23,369 nt of DNA from Chloroflexota bacterium (lineage in GTDB: Bacteria > Chloroflexota > Anaerolineae > Anaerolineales > Villigracilaceae), in the NCBI GenBank assembly GCA_023459215.1, contig JAEWVF010000048.1, positions 1-23,369 on the forward strand, read 5' to 3'. Made by a program: the position numbers and the translations under genes. The notes under the pieces are model-generated. The model had not been told where the DNA came from and did not search any database. It saw only the letters and a list, made by a program, of their open reading frames with translations. Positions 1 to 9,544 of the stretch are shown one piece after another (the first letter of the stretch is position 1; the number at the start of each line of letters is the position of its first letter).

Positions 1-493
1 ACGGCTCATCCATTAACACCAGCACCGGCTCGGGAGCCAATGCCCGCGCCAGGGCGACGCGCTGACGTTCCCCGCCGGATAGTTCGTGCGGATAACGCCC
101 GGCGAGCTGCTCCAGCCCGACCAGGGACAGCATCGCGCGCACCTTCTCCTGTTCGCCGCTGCGAGCGGTCTTTTTCAGGCCGAAGGCAATGTTGGCGGCC
201 ACAGTCAGGTGCGGAAAGAGGGCATGCTCCTGGAAAACCATTCCCACTCCGCGCTTTTCAGGCGGCACGAACAGGTTTTTCCCGGCGACGAGTTGTCCGC
301 TCAAGCAGATTTCGCCGTGATCGGAGCGTTCCAGCCCGGCGACCAGGCGCAGGGTGGTGGTTTTGCCGCATCCGCTGGGACCAACCAGGGCCAGGATTTC
401 GCCGCTTGGCAGCGAAAGCGAGATATTGTCCACCGCCGGGCTGGCTGCGCCGGGGAATTGTTTCGAGAGTTGTGAGATGTCAAGCGCGTTCAT
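1..493 (-). CDS. fbpC: Ferric-iron type ABC transporter, ATP-binding protein (3' end cut by window edge)
   Basis: The frame opens at the ATG at 493 (MNALDISQLSKQF) and stays open to base 1, giving about 164 residues of an ABC ATPase; a whole family member has about 350. In order I see Walker A (GPSGCGKTT, about residues 39-47), a Q-loop (VFQEHALFPH), the ABC signature LSGGERQR and Walker B (VLVLMDEP), where the window cuts it. It would power import through the permease encoded just upstream. Its start overlaps the permease stop by 14 bp, so the two are probably translationally coupled. The FbpC/PotA/CysA branch is clear; iron as substrate is inferred from the binding protein in the same operon. 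The C-terminal regulatory domain lies outside the window. Confidence 0.9.
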   Translation of the reverse strand, partial: MNALDISQLSKQFPGAASPAVDNISLSLPSGEILALVGPSGCGKTTTLRLVAGLERSDHGEICLSGQLVAGKNLFVPPEKRGVGMVFQEHALFPHLTVAANIAFGLKKTARSGEQEKVRAMLSLVGLEQLAGRYPHELSGGERQRVALARALAPEPVLVLMDEP

Positions 494-2108
494 GGAAGAT
501 TTGTTCCCTGCGTAAAAGGAATGAAAGCGGAATGGCAGAAACCAGCACCAGCAAAAGCGCAGCGGGCGCGGCCTGCATGTAAAAGCCTTCCTCGGCCCAC
601 ATCCAGACGCGCACAGCCAGCGTATCGAAACCAGCCGGGCGCAGGAGCAAGGTGGCGGGCAGTTCCTTGAGTGAAGTCAGGAAAACCAGCGCCCCGCCGG
701 CCAGCAGGCCTGGGAAAACCAGCGGAATGGTGACCTGGAACAGGGTTTGCAGCGAGGTGCGCCCCAGCGTGCGGGCGGCTTCTTCGAGCGCAGGCGAGAG
801 CCGTCCAATCGCCGATTCGCTGGCGCGCACCGCCTGCGGCATATGGCGCAGGACATAGGCCATGACCACAATCAGCGGGGTGGCGTACAGGAAGGGCAGG
901 AAGCGATTGACCAGCAAGACCAGGCTCAGGGCAATTACTACGCCCGGTAGCGCGTAGCCAATCTGGCAAAATCTTGAAATCAATTTGCTCAAGCGGCTTG
1001 GGTAGCGCACCGCCAGCAGCGCCACGGGAATCGAGAGCGCCACGGCCAGGACGGACGCCAGGGTCGAACTCCACAGGCTGTTCCAGGCAAAATGCGCCAG
1101 GCCTTGCGAACCGGAGCGAAAAACTGCCGCCAGGCTGTCCGGGTCGAGCAGGGCGTTGATGCTCCAAAAAATCAGCACCCCGACCGGCACTAGCAGGCTG
1201 GCGGCGCTGACCCCCAGCACCAGCCCGAAGGCCGGCCATTTCCATTTACCCAGCGCAAGGCGGACGGCGGGCCGCCAACTGCTATCCATCTGGGTGAAAC
1301 GCGCCCGTCCCTGGGCGCGGATTTCGGCCCACAGGATGAACACGGCCAGGGCCACCAGGACGCCGCTCAGCACCGAGGCTGCCGAGCGGTCGAAGCGCGC
1401 ATAGAGCTGCACAAAGACTGCCGAAGAGAAGGTTTCGTAGCGCAAGAGCGCCACCGTCCCATATTCGGCCAGGATGTCGAGTGCGACCAGCAGCGCTCCC
1501 GCTGCCAGTCCGGGGCGCAGGGCGGGCAGGGTTACCTGCCAGAAGGTTTGCCAGGGCGTCCGCCCGAAACTGCGCGCCGCTTCCTCGAGCGCGGCGTGCA
1601 TGTTGCGGAATGCAGCCCCGCTCAGCAGGTAAACATACGGATAGGTGAATAGCGTCAGAATGAAGGCCGCGCCCCACAAACCGAGCGGGCTGGGGGTCGG
1701 GACGGGTTCGCCGAACAGCGCGGCCAGCGCCTGTGGAATCATCCCGCCGCGCGGACGGAGCAGGGCCAAATGCACAATCGCCCCAATATAGGCCGGGATG
1801 GCCAGCGGCAGGGCCAGCAGCCAGCGGAAGATGGCCTGCCCCGGCAGGTCGGTGCGTTCGGTCAGCCAGGCCATGCTGACCCCGGTCAGCAGCGCCCCGG
1901 CGGTTACGACCAGCATGAGCGCAAGCGTATTGAACAGCAGTCCCGGCAGGCGGGTTTGCAGCAATCGTTCCCAAACTTCGCTCCCGCCGCCGAGGGCGCG
2001 CAACAGGATGTACCCGAACGGGACAGCCACAAAAAGCGCCACCAGCCCGGCGGCCAGGAGCAGGCGCGGACTGGTGACAAGTTGTCGTTGGGCGTTGAAA
2101 ATTTGCAT
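480..2108 (-). CDS. fbpB: Ferric-iron type ABC transporter, fused two-domain permease
   Basis: A 542-residue integral membrane protein with two homologous permease halves, the usual architecture of FbpB/SfuB. Each half has an EAA loop that docks the ATPase: EEAARSFGRTPWQTF at about residues 175-189 and EEAARTLGRTSLQTL at about 442-456, each followed by a P-x-L/F-x-P-G-L segment. I chose the ATG at 2108 (MQIFNAQRQ). The upstream ATG at 2135 would place the N-terminus inside an inverted repeat (2121-2149) and adds only non-conserved residues. No strong Shine-Dalgarno is visible before 2108. The gene lies 53 bp downstream of the binding-protein gene and overlaps the ATPase gene by 14 bp. Confidence 0.92.
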   Translation of the reverse strand: MQIFNAQRQLVTSPRLLLAAGLVALFVAVPFGYILLRALGGGSEVWERLLQTRLPGLLFNTLALMLVVTAGALLTGVSMAWLTERTDLPGQAIFRWLLALPLAIPAYIGAIVHLALLRPRGGMIPQALAALFGEPVPTPSPLGLWGAAFILTLFTYPYVYLLSGAAFRNMHAALEEAARSFGRTPWQTFWQVTLPALRPGLAAGALLVALDILAEYGTVALLRYETFSSAVFVQLYARFDRSAASVLSGVLVALAVFILWAEIRAQGRARFTQMDSSWRPAVRLALGKWKWPAFGLVLGVSAASLLVPVGVLIFWSINALLDPDSLAAVFRSGSQGLAHFAWNSLWSSTLASVLAVALSIPVALLAVRYPSRLSKLISRFCQIGYALPGVVIALSLVLLVNRFLPFLYATPLIVVMAYVLRHMPQAVRASESAIGRLSPALEEAARTLGRTSLQTLFQVTIPLVFPGLLAGGALVFLTSLKELPATLLLRPAGFDTLAVRVWMWAEEGFYMQAAPAALLLVLVSAIPLSFLLRREQIFHERA

Positions 2109-2120
2109 GAATATGTTGTT

Positions 2121-2149
2121 GTAGGGACGACCCAACGGGTCGCCCCTAC
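2121..2149. repeat. Near-perfect inverted repeat between binding-protein and permease genes
   Basis: Arms of 13 bp (gtagggacgaccc and gggtcgcccctac) flank a 3-base loop (aac), with 12 of 13 positions paired. The hairpin fills most of the 53-bp gap and ends 13 bases before the permease ATG. The sequence type (GTAGGGGCGACCC) resembles short dispersed palindromes seen in many bacterial genomes; that is recollection, not a search. It could stabilise the upstream mRNA or lower permease translation. Confidence 0.7.
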
Positions 2150-2161
2150 GGTTGGTAAATT

Positions 2162-3241
2162 TTACGGCAGGCCGACGATTTCGATGATGGCGAAAACGTT
2201 GTCCAGGCTGATGGTCACGTCGCGCAGGTTGACATCCACCATTTTGTACGAGTCGAGCGGCTGGACAGCCGAATTGAGCGCCACGCCAGGCAGGACAGGA
2301 TATTCATAGTTCAGTTCGGCGAACAGCTTCTGGCCTTCTGCTGAGAGCAGGAAATCGATGAAGGCCTGGGCGGCAGCCGGATTTTTGGCGCCGTTGACAA
2401 CGCCCGCGGCGGTCAGGTTGCTGATCAGGCCAATCTGGCCTTCGCCCTGGTCCGGGAAAACCACCCCGACCGGCGAGCCTTCGGCGGCTTGCAGGTAGTA
2501 GTAATAGTGATTGACCAAACCGATTTTGAACTCACCCGCGCCGACCGCCTTGCGGACATCGGTGTGGCCGCTGAAGAAGGTGACTTCATTGGCGAGCAGG
2601 CCGTTCAACCATTCCTGGGTGGCTTCTTTGCCAATGGCTTGTTCCAGCACGGCGATCTGGGCCTGCATGCCGCCATTGGTCGAACCGGCGGCGGCAATCT
2701 GGCCTTTCCACTTGGGGTCGGTCAGGTCGAAGATGGACTGGGGCGCTTCCTCGGCGCTGACCAGTTCGGTGTTATACATGATGACTCGCGTGCGGCGGGT
2801 CAGCCCGCTCCACAGGTTGCCATCGCCGAGGGCTTCTGCCGGAAGCTGGTCGGCGGCGGCTGGACGATAGGCTTGCAGCACTCCTTCGGCGGCCATGGCC
2901 TGGATGGTGAAGATTTCGGTGGTGATGAACAAATCGGCCTGCGGATTGGCTTTCTCTTCGATCAGGGCATTGGCCATCTGGCTGTTGCTGCCCGATTTGA
3001 GCAGGACTTCAACCGCGGGATATTGGGCCTTGAAAGCATCGATAACTGGCTGGATGAGCGCTTCGGAACGGCCGGAGTAGAGCACTAACTGGCCCGAAAC
3101 ATCGATCGCGGCTGGTTCTTCCGCGCTGGCTTCTTCTGTGACGACAGGCGCTTCAACAGCCGGGGCGCAGGCTGCGAGAGTCAACCCCAGGGCAAGAACT
3201 ACAAATAAAAGGATACGGGTGAAGGGTGAGACGGTCAACAT
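2162..3241 (-). CDS. fbpA: Ferric-iron type ABC transporter, substrate-binding lipoprotein
   Basis: A 359-residue extracytoplasmic solute-binding protein. The chosen start (MLTVSPFTRILL) begins a lipoprotein signal with lipobox LAAC, Cys25 being the predicted lipidated residue; an ATG at 3313 would add 24 residues before the signal peptide. A GAGG sits about 10 bases upstream. An Ala/Glu/Pro-rich spacer follows the Cys, then an FbpA-type fold beginning GQLVLYSGRSEALIQPV. The NHYYYYLQAAEG segment carries the tyrosine cluster that binds iron in FbpA-type proteins. The following permease and ATPase genes fit a complete importer. Fe(III) is inferred; other metals or anions are possible in this superfamily. 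Confidence 0.9.
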   Translation of the reverse strand: MLTVSPFTRILLFVVLALGLTLAACAPAVEAPVVTEEASAEEPAAIDVSGQLVLYSGRSEALIQPVIDAFKAQYPAVEVLLKSGSNSQMANALIEEKANPQADLFITTEIFTIQAMAAEGVLQAYRPAAADQLPAEALGDGNLWSGLTRRTRVIMYNTELVSAEEAPQSIFDLTDPKWKGQIAAAGSTNGGMQAQIAVLEQAIGKEATQEWLNGLLANEVTFFSGHTDVRKAVGAGEFKIGLVNHYYYYLQAAEGSPVGVVFPDQGEGQIGLISNLTAAGVVNGAKNPAAAQAFIDFLLSAEGQKLFAELNYEYPVLPGVALNSAVQPLDSYKMVDVNLRDVTISLDNVFAIIEIVGLP

Positions 3242-3312
3242 GTACGGGAACCTCGTTGAAATTTGGGATGTGTGGAGCATTTTATAGGGCAATAACGCTC
3301 CGAATTTCTGCA

Positions 3313-3345
3313 TTTTATCATATAAAATTGATAAAAATTACCCAA
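3313..3345 (-). promoter_or_regulatory. Candidate promoter with overlapping operator for the iron transporter operon
   Basis: Reading the minus strand, TTGGGT (3345-3340) and TATGAT (3322-3317) are separated by 17 bases, a plausible -35/-10 pair. A perfect inverted repeat with 8-bp arms, TTTTATCA and TGATAAAA, spans 3313-3336 and covers the -10 and part of the spacer, so a bound repressor would block polymerase. The transcript would start near 3310, about 70 bases before the chosen ATG at 3241. The regulator is unknown; a Fur- or DtxR-family iron sensor is an inference. Confidence 0.5.
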
Positions 3346-3380
3346 TTTATCATCTATTTTTATTAGTTATTAGTAGATGC

Positions 3381-3427
3381 TAATAAAAACCGCATACCGA
3401 AATCCGGTATGCGGTTTGATTTTTTTT
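3381..3427. terminator. Bidirectional rho-independent terminator
   Basis: A perfect 13-bp stem, aaaccgcataccg (3387-3399) with cggtatgcggttt (3405-3417), has a 5-base loop. On the plus strand it is followed by eight T (3420-3427). On the minus strand it is followed by GTTTTTATTAG. The only gene pointing into it is the minus-strand HAD gene, which ends at 3605, so it probably ends the hom-HAD transcript before the iron operon promoter. Confidence 0.8.
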
Positions 3428-3585
3428 CTAGCCACCCGACATTTTGGGTTGGCAAAGAAAAATAGAACGCGGACAATACGGATTATGCCGATTTTCGCTG
3501 ATCTTTTTTTAACTCCGCGCAAATCCGTTCAATCAGTGAAATCCGCGTTCTATTTGGCCTAATTTTCAAAGAGTCCGGTGGCTAG
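3428..3585. repeat. Outer inverted repeat flanking palindromic element copy 1
   Basis: Nine-base arms CTAGCCACC (3428-3436) and GGTGGCTAG (3577-3585) are perfectly complementary and enclose the palindromic element at 3460-3555. They may mark the true ends of a larger element or an older insertion site. They are not present around the second copy near 9545. Confidence 0.5.
3460..3555. repeat. Palindromic dispersed element, copy 1
   Basis: Terminal arms AAATAGAACGCGGA (3460-3473) and TCCGCGTTCTATTT (3542-3555) are perfect inverted repeats around an AT-richer centre with further CGGAT/ATCCG words. The same termini bound a 100-bp element at 9545-9644. It carries no credible gene. The form suggests a MITE- or REP-like sequence mobilised by an enzyme encoded elsewhere. 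Confidence 0.75.
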
Positions 3586-3604
3586 ATTTTTTCGCTGCTC
3601 TCGA

Positions 3605-4102
3605 TTATCCTGCAATGATTTTCTCTATTTCCTTCATCGAGTGCGCGGTGGTGTGCAGCGAGTCGCTTTTGCTCTCGTCTGTTTTGGGGTTGAACCAGAT
3701 AGCTGGGATGCCGGCCAGGTTGGCCTGGCGCACATCTTTTTCAAAGGAATCCCCAATCATCAGCGCTTGCTCGGGTTGCAGGTTCAAATCTTGCAGCAGG
3801 TGGCGATAGAATGCTTCGCCTTTGGCCAGGCCGGTGTTTTTGAAGCAGTAGATACGGTCGAAATAGATGTCTAGCCCGACCCGCGCCAGCGCCATGCGGA
3901 TCTGGTTTTCTTCGGATACTGCGGCGTTGGTTGCCAGGGCAACGAATTTTCCCGCGGATTTACAACGGGCGAGCACCTCCCGGATGCCCTCGACCGCTGT
4001 GACGATCTCCCAGTCCAGCATGGGCGCGGCCGCGGTCGGATCGTCAACCATGACGGTATCGCCCCAATCGAAAAAAATGTGGCTGACGGCGGTGATATTC
4101 AT
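3605..4102 (-). CDS. HAD-superfamily protein with altered motif I
   Basis: A 165-residue compact HAD-like protein. Motif I is FFDWGDTV (Asp12), where most HAD phosphatases have DxDGT, so the usual second aspartate position holds Gly14 and Asp15 follows. The rest is orthodox: motif II Thr58 in LATNA, motif III Lys94 in GLAKGEAFY, and motif IV Gly117-Asp118 to Asp123 in MIGDSFEKD. The region between motifs I and II is short, so a large cap domain is unlikely. It starts 9 bp after the hom stop and is probably cotranscribed with hom. A phosphatase acting on a small phosphorylated metabolite is the default reading, but the missing acid/base Asp leaves activity open. No substrate can be named. Confidence 0.85.
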   Translation of the reverse strand: MNITAVSHIFFDWGDTVMVDDPTAAAPMLDWEIVTAVEGIREVLARCKSAGKFVALATNAAVSEENQIRMALARVGLDIYFDRIYCFKNTGLAKGEAFYRHLLQDLNLQPEQALMIGDSFEKDVRQANLAGIPAIWFNPKTDESKSDSLHTTAHSMKEIEKIIAG

Positions 4103-4111
4103 CGCATTGTC

Positions 4112-5140
4112 TCAGGCGGCGCGCTGGATGGCCAGCAGGTCGCCCAAAATGGCGTAGCCGGTTGCCAGGCGGCCTGCGCCCGGCCCAATCAGGGTTACAT
4201 CGCCGAGCAGCCGGGTGCTATAGGTGATGGCATTGGTCGCGCCGCTGACGGAAGCCAGCGGATGGGTGATCGGGATCAGGGTCGGTTTGACGCTGGCCTT
4301 AACCCCCTCGGCGGTTTTCTCGACGCTGGCGATCAATTTCCAGCGCATTTTTTCGGCGCGGGCATCGGCAATATCGGCGGAGGTCAGTTGGGTGATGCCC
4401 TGGCGTTCGACATCGGCCATGCTGATTTTTGCGCCCATCAGGACGTTGGCCAGGATGACCACCTTGCCGGCGGCGTCGAAGCCTTCGACATCGCCGGTGG
4501 GATCGGCTTCGGCGTAGCCCTGGGCCTGGGCATCGGCCAGGGCATCCTGGTAGGAGGAGCCCTCTTCCATTTGCGAAAGGATGTAGTTGGTCGTGCCGTT
4601 GATAATCCCCTGGATTTTGCTGACCCCGGCTGCGCCGAGCAGTTCCGCGCCCAGGCGCATGGAGGGTGTGCCGCTCATGACCGTGCCTTCGATGCCAAAC
4701 TGCAGGCCTTTTTCGGCGGCCAATGCGGCCAGTTCAGGATAATGCAGGGCGACCGGGCCTTTGTTGCTGGTAATGGCGTGCATGCCGCGCTGCAAAGCCT
4801 GGCGCACATGGCTGACCGCCGGTTCGCCGGTTTTCAGGTCGGTGTAGCTCAGCTCGACCAGCACATCGGCCTCGCATTCGGCGAGGGTGCGCTTGGCATC
4901 CCAGCCTTTGGCCTGGGCAGCCAGCGTTTCCAGGCTTTGACCGGCCTGGACGGTATCGAGCAGTTCTGCCGGGGAGAAACCCTCCGGGCGGTAAACGCTG
5001 CCCTTGAGCGGGTCGCTGACCGCCACGATAACCGCTTGCAGTCCCTGGGCGGCCAGTTCTTCGGCCTGTTCACGCAAAATTTGGGCAAACCCCTGCCCAA
5101 CGTTTCCAAACCCGACCAAAATAAGACGATAAGTGCGCAT
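4112..5140 (-). CDS. hom: Homoserine dehydrogenase
   Basis: A 342-residue enzyme that reduces aspartate semialdehyde to homoserine with NAD(P)H, the branch point to threonine and methionine. The N-terminal Rossmann motif is GFGNVGQG (residues 10-17). NKGPVAL (126-132), NGTTNYIL (181-188) and the catalytic segment ending GFDAAGK, with Asp222 and Lys226, are diagnostic. The length matches the short form without a C-terminal ACT domain, so threonine feedback through an ACT domain is not expected. A textbook AGGAGG lies 7 bases before the ATG. The HAD gene follows after 9 bp. No other threonine or methionine pathway gene is in the window. Confidence 0.96.
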   Translation of the reverse strand: MRTYRLILVGFGNVGQGFAQILREQAEELAAQGLQAVIVAVSDPLKGSVYRPEGFSPAELLDTVQAGQSLETLAAQAKGWDAKRTLAECEADVLVELSYTDLKTGEPAVSHVRQALQRGMHAITSNKGPVALHYPELAALAAEKGLQFGIEGTVMSGTPSMRLGAELLGAAGVSKIQGIINGTTNYILSQMEEGSSYQDALADAQAQGYAEADPTGDVEGFDAAGKVVILANVLMGAKISMADVERQGITQLTSADIADARAEKMRWKLIASVEKTAEGVKASVKPTLIPITHPLASVSGATNAITYSTRLLGDVTLIGPGAGRLATGYAILGDLLAIQRAA

Positions 5141-5165
5141 TACCTGCCTCCTGGAGATGAATTGG

Positions 5166-5196
5166 GCGCAAGTATATCAGAGTATATGCGTTGCGC
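5166..5196 (-). promoter_or_regulatory. Possible hom promoter with flanking inverted repeat
   Basis: On the minus strand two TATACT hexamers lie 10 bases apart (5186-5181 and 5176-5171), either of which could serve as a -10. No convincing -35 is visible. The pair is enclosed by GCGCAA (5166-5171) and TTGCGC (5191-5196). This could be an operator, but the evidence is weak. Confidence 0.3.
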
Positions 5197-5275
5197 ACCC
5201 TAAAAATTGCGCCACCAAAGGCCCTTCGGTATGGTCTCGACCTCCTGCTGAGGGCAACGCTTCGGATTGATGTTT

Positions 5276-5281
5276 TATAAT
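5276..5281 (+). promoter_or_regulatory. Candidate -10 box for the lipoprotein gene
   Basis: A consensus TATAAT lies 54 bases before the ATG at 5335. I see no matching -35 at 16-18 bases upstream, so this rests on the -10 alone. Confidence 0.35.
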
Positions 5282-5334
5282 GCCTGCTGGTGCGATCCAT
5301 ATCTCGTTTTACTGCTGGAATGGTGAGGTAGATT

Positions 5335-6174
5335 ATGTTTGCAACAATAAAAAAACAAACAATGTTCCTGGCATTGCTGCCAGTGTTATTCTTACTTGGA
5401 TGTGTGAGCGAAGATTTGAGCAAAACCACAACTCCAACATCCACACAATCGCCCACGCAAATCCTTGTGACTATTCCTTCCATACCACCTACAGAAACAC
5501 CTTTTCCCACGCCTACGCCCGAAGAGCGTCCGATTCTGCCTGAGCATCTACTGGAAGCTATGGGCGCATCTTTGCTGGATGAAGTATGCAAATTGCCTTG
5601 TTATCTGGGTATTACCCCAGGGGAAACAACCGAAGCGGATGCTAAAGCAATTTTACAAAAGCTGGGCTTCGATGACTCGTTTCATCAGTCGCTGGATGAA
5701 GATGGATTTGGTCATGAAGTATCTTTGTTTTCAAAGGATGGAATTGTTGAGCAAATTTCTGTGAGCGCCGGGATAGATCTATCCAACCCGAATTATCAAA
5801 AATACTGGAAAAGATACACACTCTTGCCTGTCTTTGAGAGCCTGGCCACACCAGACCAAATTCTGCTTCGGGTCCACCCCAAAGCGCCAGGGTATGGCTT
5901 TGTATTAATCTATGAAAAGCAAGGAATTATCTTGGATTTAGGTGCCTTTCGAGATCAGCAAAAGTTTATTTGCCCAGGAAAGGAATATGGCAATGCATTT
6001 GGTATGGCTTTAACGAACGTAAACAGTGGAATAGATATTTTCAAGTCGTTTGCCTTATCTCCTGCAACAAGCGATATCTGGAAGCCAGTTCAAGCTATTT
6101 TAGGTGTTAGCGATCAAGAATTCTATGAAAAATTATTGATTGATCCCAATGCTTGTTTTGAAATAAAACAATAG
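5335..6174 (+). CDS. Lipoprotein of unknown function, AT-rich
   Basis: A 279-residue secreted lipoprotein. A Lys-containing start is followed by a hydrophobic stretch and lipobox LLGC (Cys23), so it is predicted to be anchored on the outer face of the membrane. Residues 24-65 are a Thr/Pro/Ser-rich linker, including TPFPTPTPEE. The globular part begins near residue 70 and contains LPCYLGITPGETTEADAK, with a paired Cys (VCKLPC) that could form a disulfide; later Cys residues lie in FICPGK and NACFEIK. GAGG lies 6 bases before the ATG. Its base composition and A/T-ending codons differ clearly from flanking genes, suggesting later acquisition or weak codon selection. I do not recognise a named domain. 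Confidence 0.85.
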   Translation: MFATIKKQTMFLALLPVLFLLGCVSEDLSKTTTPTSTQSPTQILVTIPSIPPTETPFPTPTPEERPILPEHLLEAMGASLLDEVCKLPCYLGITPGETTEADAKAILQKLGFDDSFHQSLDEDGFGHEVSLFSKDGIVEQISVSAGIDLSNPNYQKYWKRYTLLPVFESLATPDQILLRVHPKAPGYGFVLIYEKQGIILDLGAFRDQQKFICPGKEYGNAFGMALTNVNSGIDIFKSFALSPATSDIWKPVQAILGVSDQEFYEKLLIDPNACFEIKQ

Positions 6175-6337
6175 GCTTTGATTTTTGAGTTGAAGGCTGA
6201 AAAGCATAAATTCCAAGTCGATGAACCCCTGGTACATTGCGCCACTTGTGAACTGTTTGCTCCAACCAACTGAACTGGGCGTCCGTTTTTCATGTGTGGG
6301 CCAGCGCTTGAACAGGAATAATCCCGCCGAGATTGTT
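6175..6337. other. Convergent intergenic stretch with an open 32-codon extension
   Basis: This 163-bp gap separates the convergent lipoprotein and ppc genes. The lipoprotein frame stays open for 32 codons after its TAG (6172-6174), to a TGA at 6271-6273; the predicted peptide contains HCATCELF. It may be a gene remnant or chance. I see no convincing terminator hairpin. Confidence 0.3.
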
Positions 6338-9040
<2,703 letters not shown>

Positions 9041-9132
9041 GGGCATACCTGTAGAAGGGTTGAGTCCTATAACCCGCTTGGGGTGGGTTGGTGACGGGTC
9101 AAAGGCGAGGCCTGGCGGGAAAGGACAACTTC

Positions 9133-9160
9133 ATTTTAGCCGAAGATCTATATCCGTGAA
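9133..9160 (-). promoter_or_regulatory. Candidate ppc promoter
   Basis: On the minus strand TTCACG (9160-9155) and TAAAAT (9138-9133) are separated by 16 bases. This lies in a local AT-rich patch about 90 bases upstream of the ppc start. The -10 matches 5 of 6 and the -35 4 of 6 consensus positions. Confidence 0.4.
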
Positions 9161-9188
9161 CGCTCTGTATGTTCGGAAAGTACCTGCT

Positions 9189-9349
9189 TTGACAATCTCA
9201 CATTTAAATTCAGAAAACCCAAACCCCTACACCACGACGGTAACAACGTTTCACGACGGAGAGCAAAAAACGAAAAATGGGTTTCCGTTGTGTTCCTTCG
9301 TTACCGTTGTGGTAAGAAAAACGGGCCAATCTTAATGTGACATTGTCAA
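9189..9349. repeat. 161-bp nested-palindrome element (MITE-like)
   Basis: Outer arms of 19 bp (9189-9207 and 9331-9349, both reading TTGACAAT inward from the ends) match at 16 of 19 positions. Inner arms ACCACGACGGTAAC (9231-9244) and GTTACCGTTGTGGT (9300-9313) match at 13 of 14. A third pair, CACGACGGA (9252-9260) and TCCGTTGTG (9284-9292), matches at 8 of 9. There is no credible ORF. The three nested pairs point to a mobile or structured element rather than a terminator. Confidence 0.65.
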
Positions 9350-9394
9350 GCTACTCACACCAGTCCTGCCTGCGCCAGTGCCGCCGGCACAGGT

Positions 9395-9500
9395 GAGCGG
9401 AGTGGTTTTTGCGCAGTCGAAGGACGAATTACGCAGAAAATGCCCTTCGACTGCACCGCGCAACCCTTCGGCAAGCTCAGGCGCGCGGCTCCGCTCAGGG
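9395..9500. repeat. Compound palindromic repeat
   Basis: GAGCGGAG (9395-9402) pairs with CTCCGCTC (9489-9496). Inside it, GCAGTCGAAGG (9413-9423) pairs perfectly with CCTTCGACTGC (9444-9454). The right part also contains CCCTTCGG...CTCAGG words, which resemble GC-rich dispersed repeats; a degenerate relative may lie at 5220-5255. No gene is present. Confidence 0.6.
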
Positions 9501-9544
9501 CGAGAATCGCTGATTTTAAAGTGGCTGTGAGCAGTTACTCTGGA

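Noticed and set aside
40..582. Plus-strand frame opposite the ABC ATPase gene
   Set aside because: Arg/Ala/Pro-rich translation with no motif, while the minus strand encodes Walker A, signature and Walker B.
3377..3562. 61-residue plus-strand frame across the terminator and repeat copy 1
   Set aside because: Made almost wholly of hairpin and inverted-repeat sequence; no ribosome site.
4079..5203. 374-residue plus-strand frame opposite hom
   Set aside because: Gly/Asp/Gln/Ala-rich composition typical of an antisense shadow; hom on the other strand has all family motifs and a perfect ribosome site.
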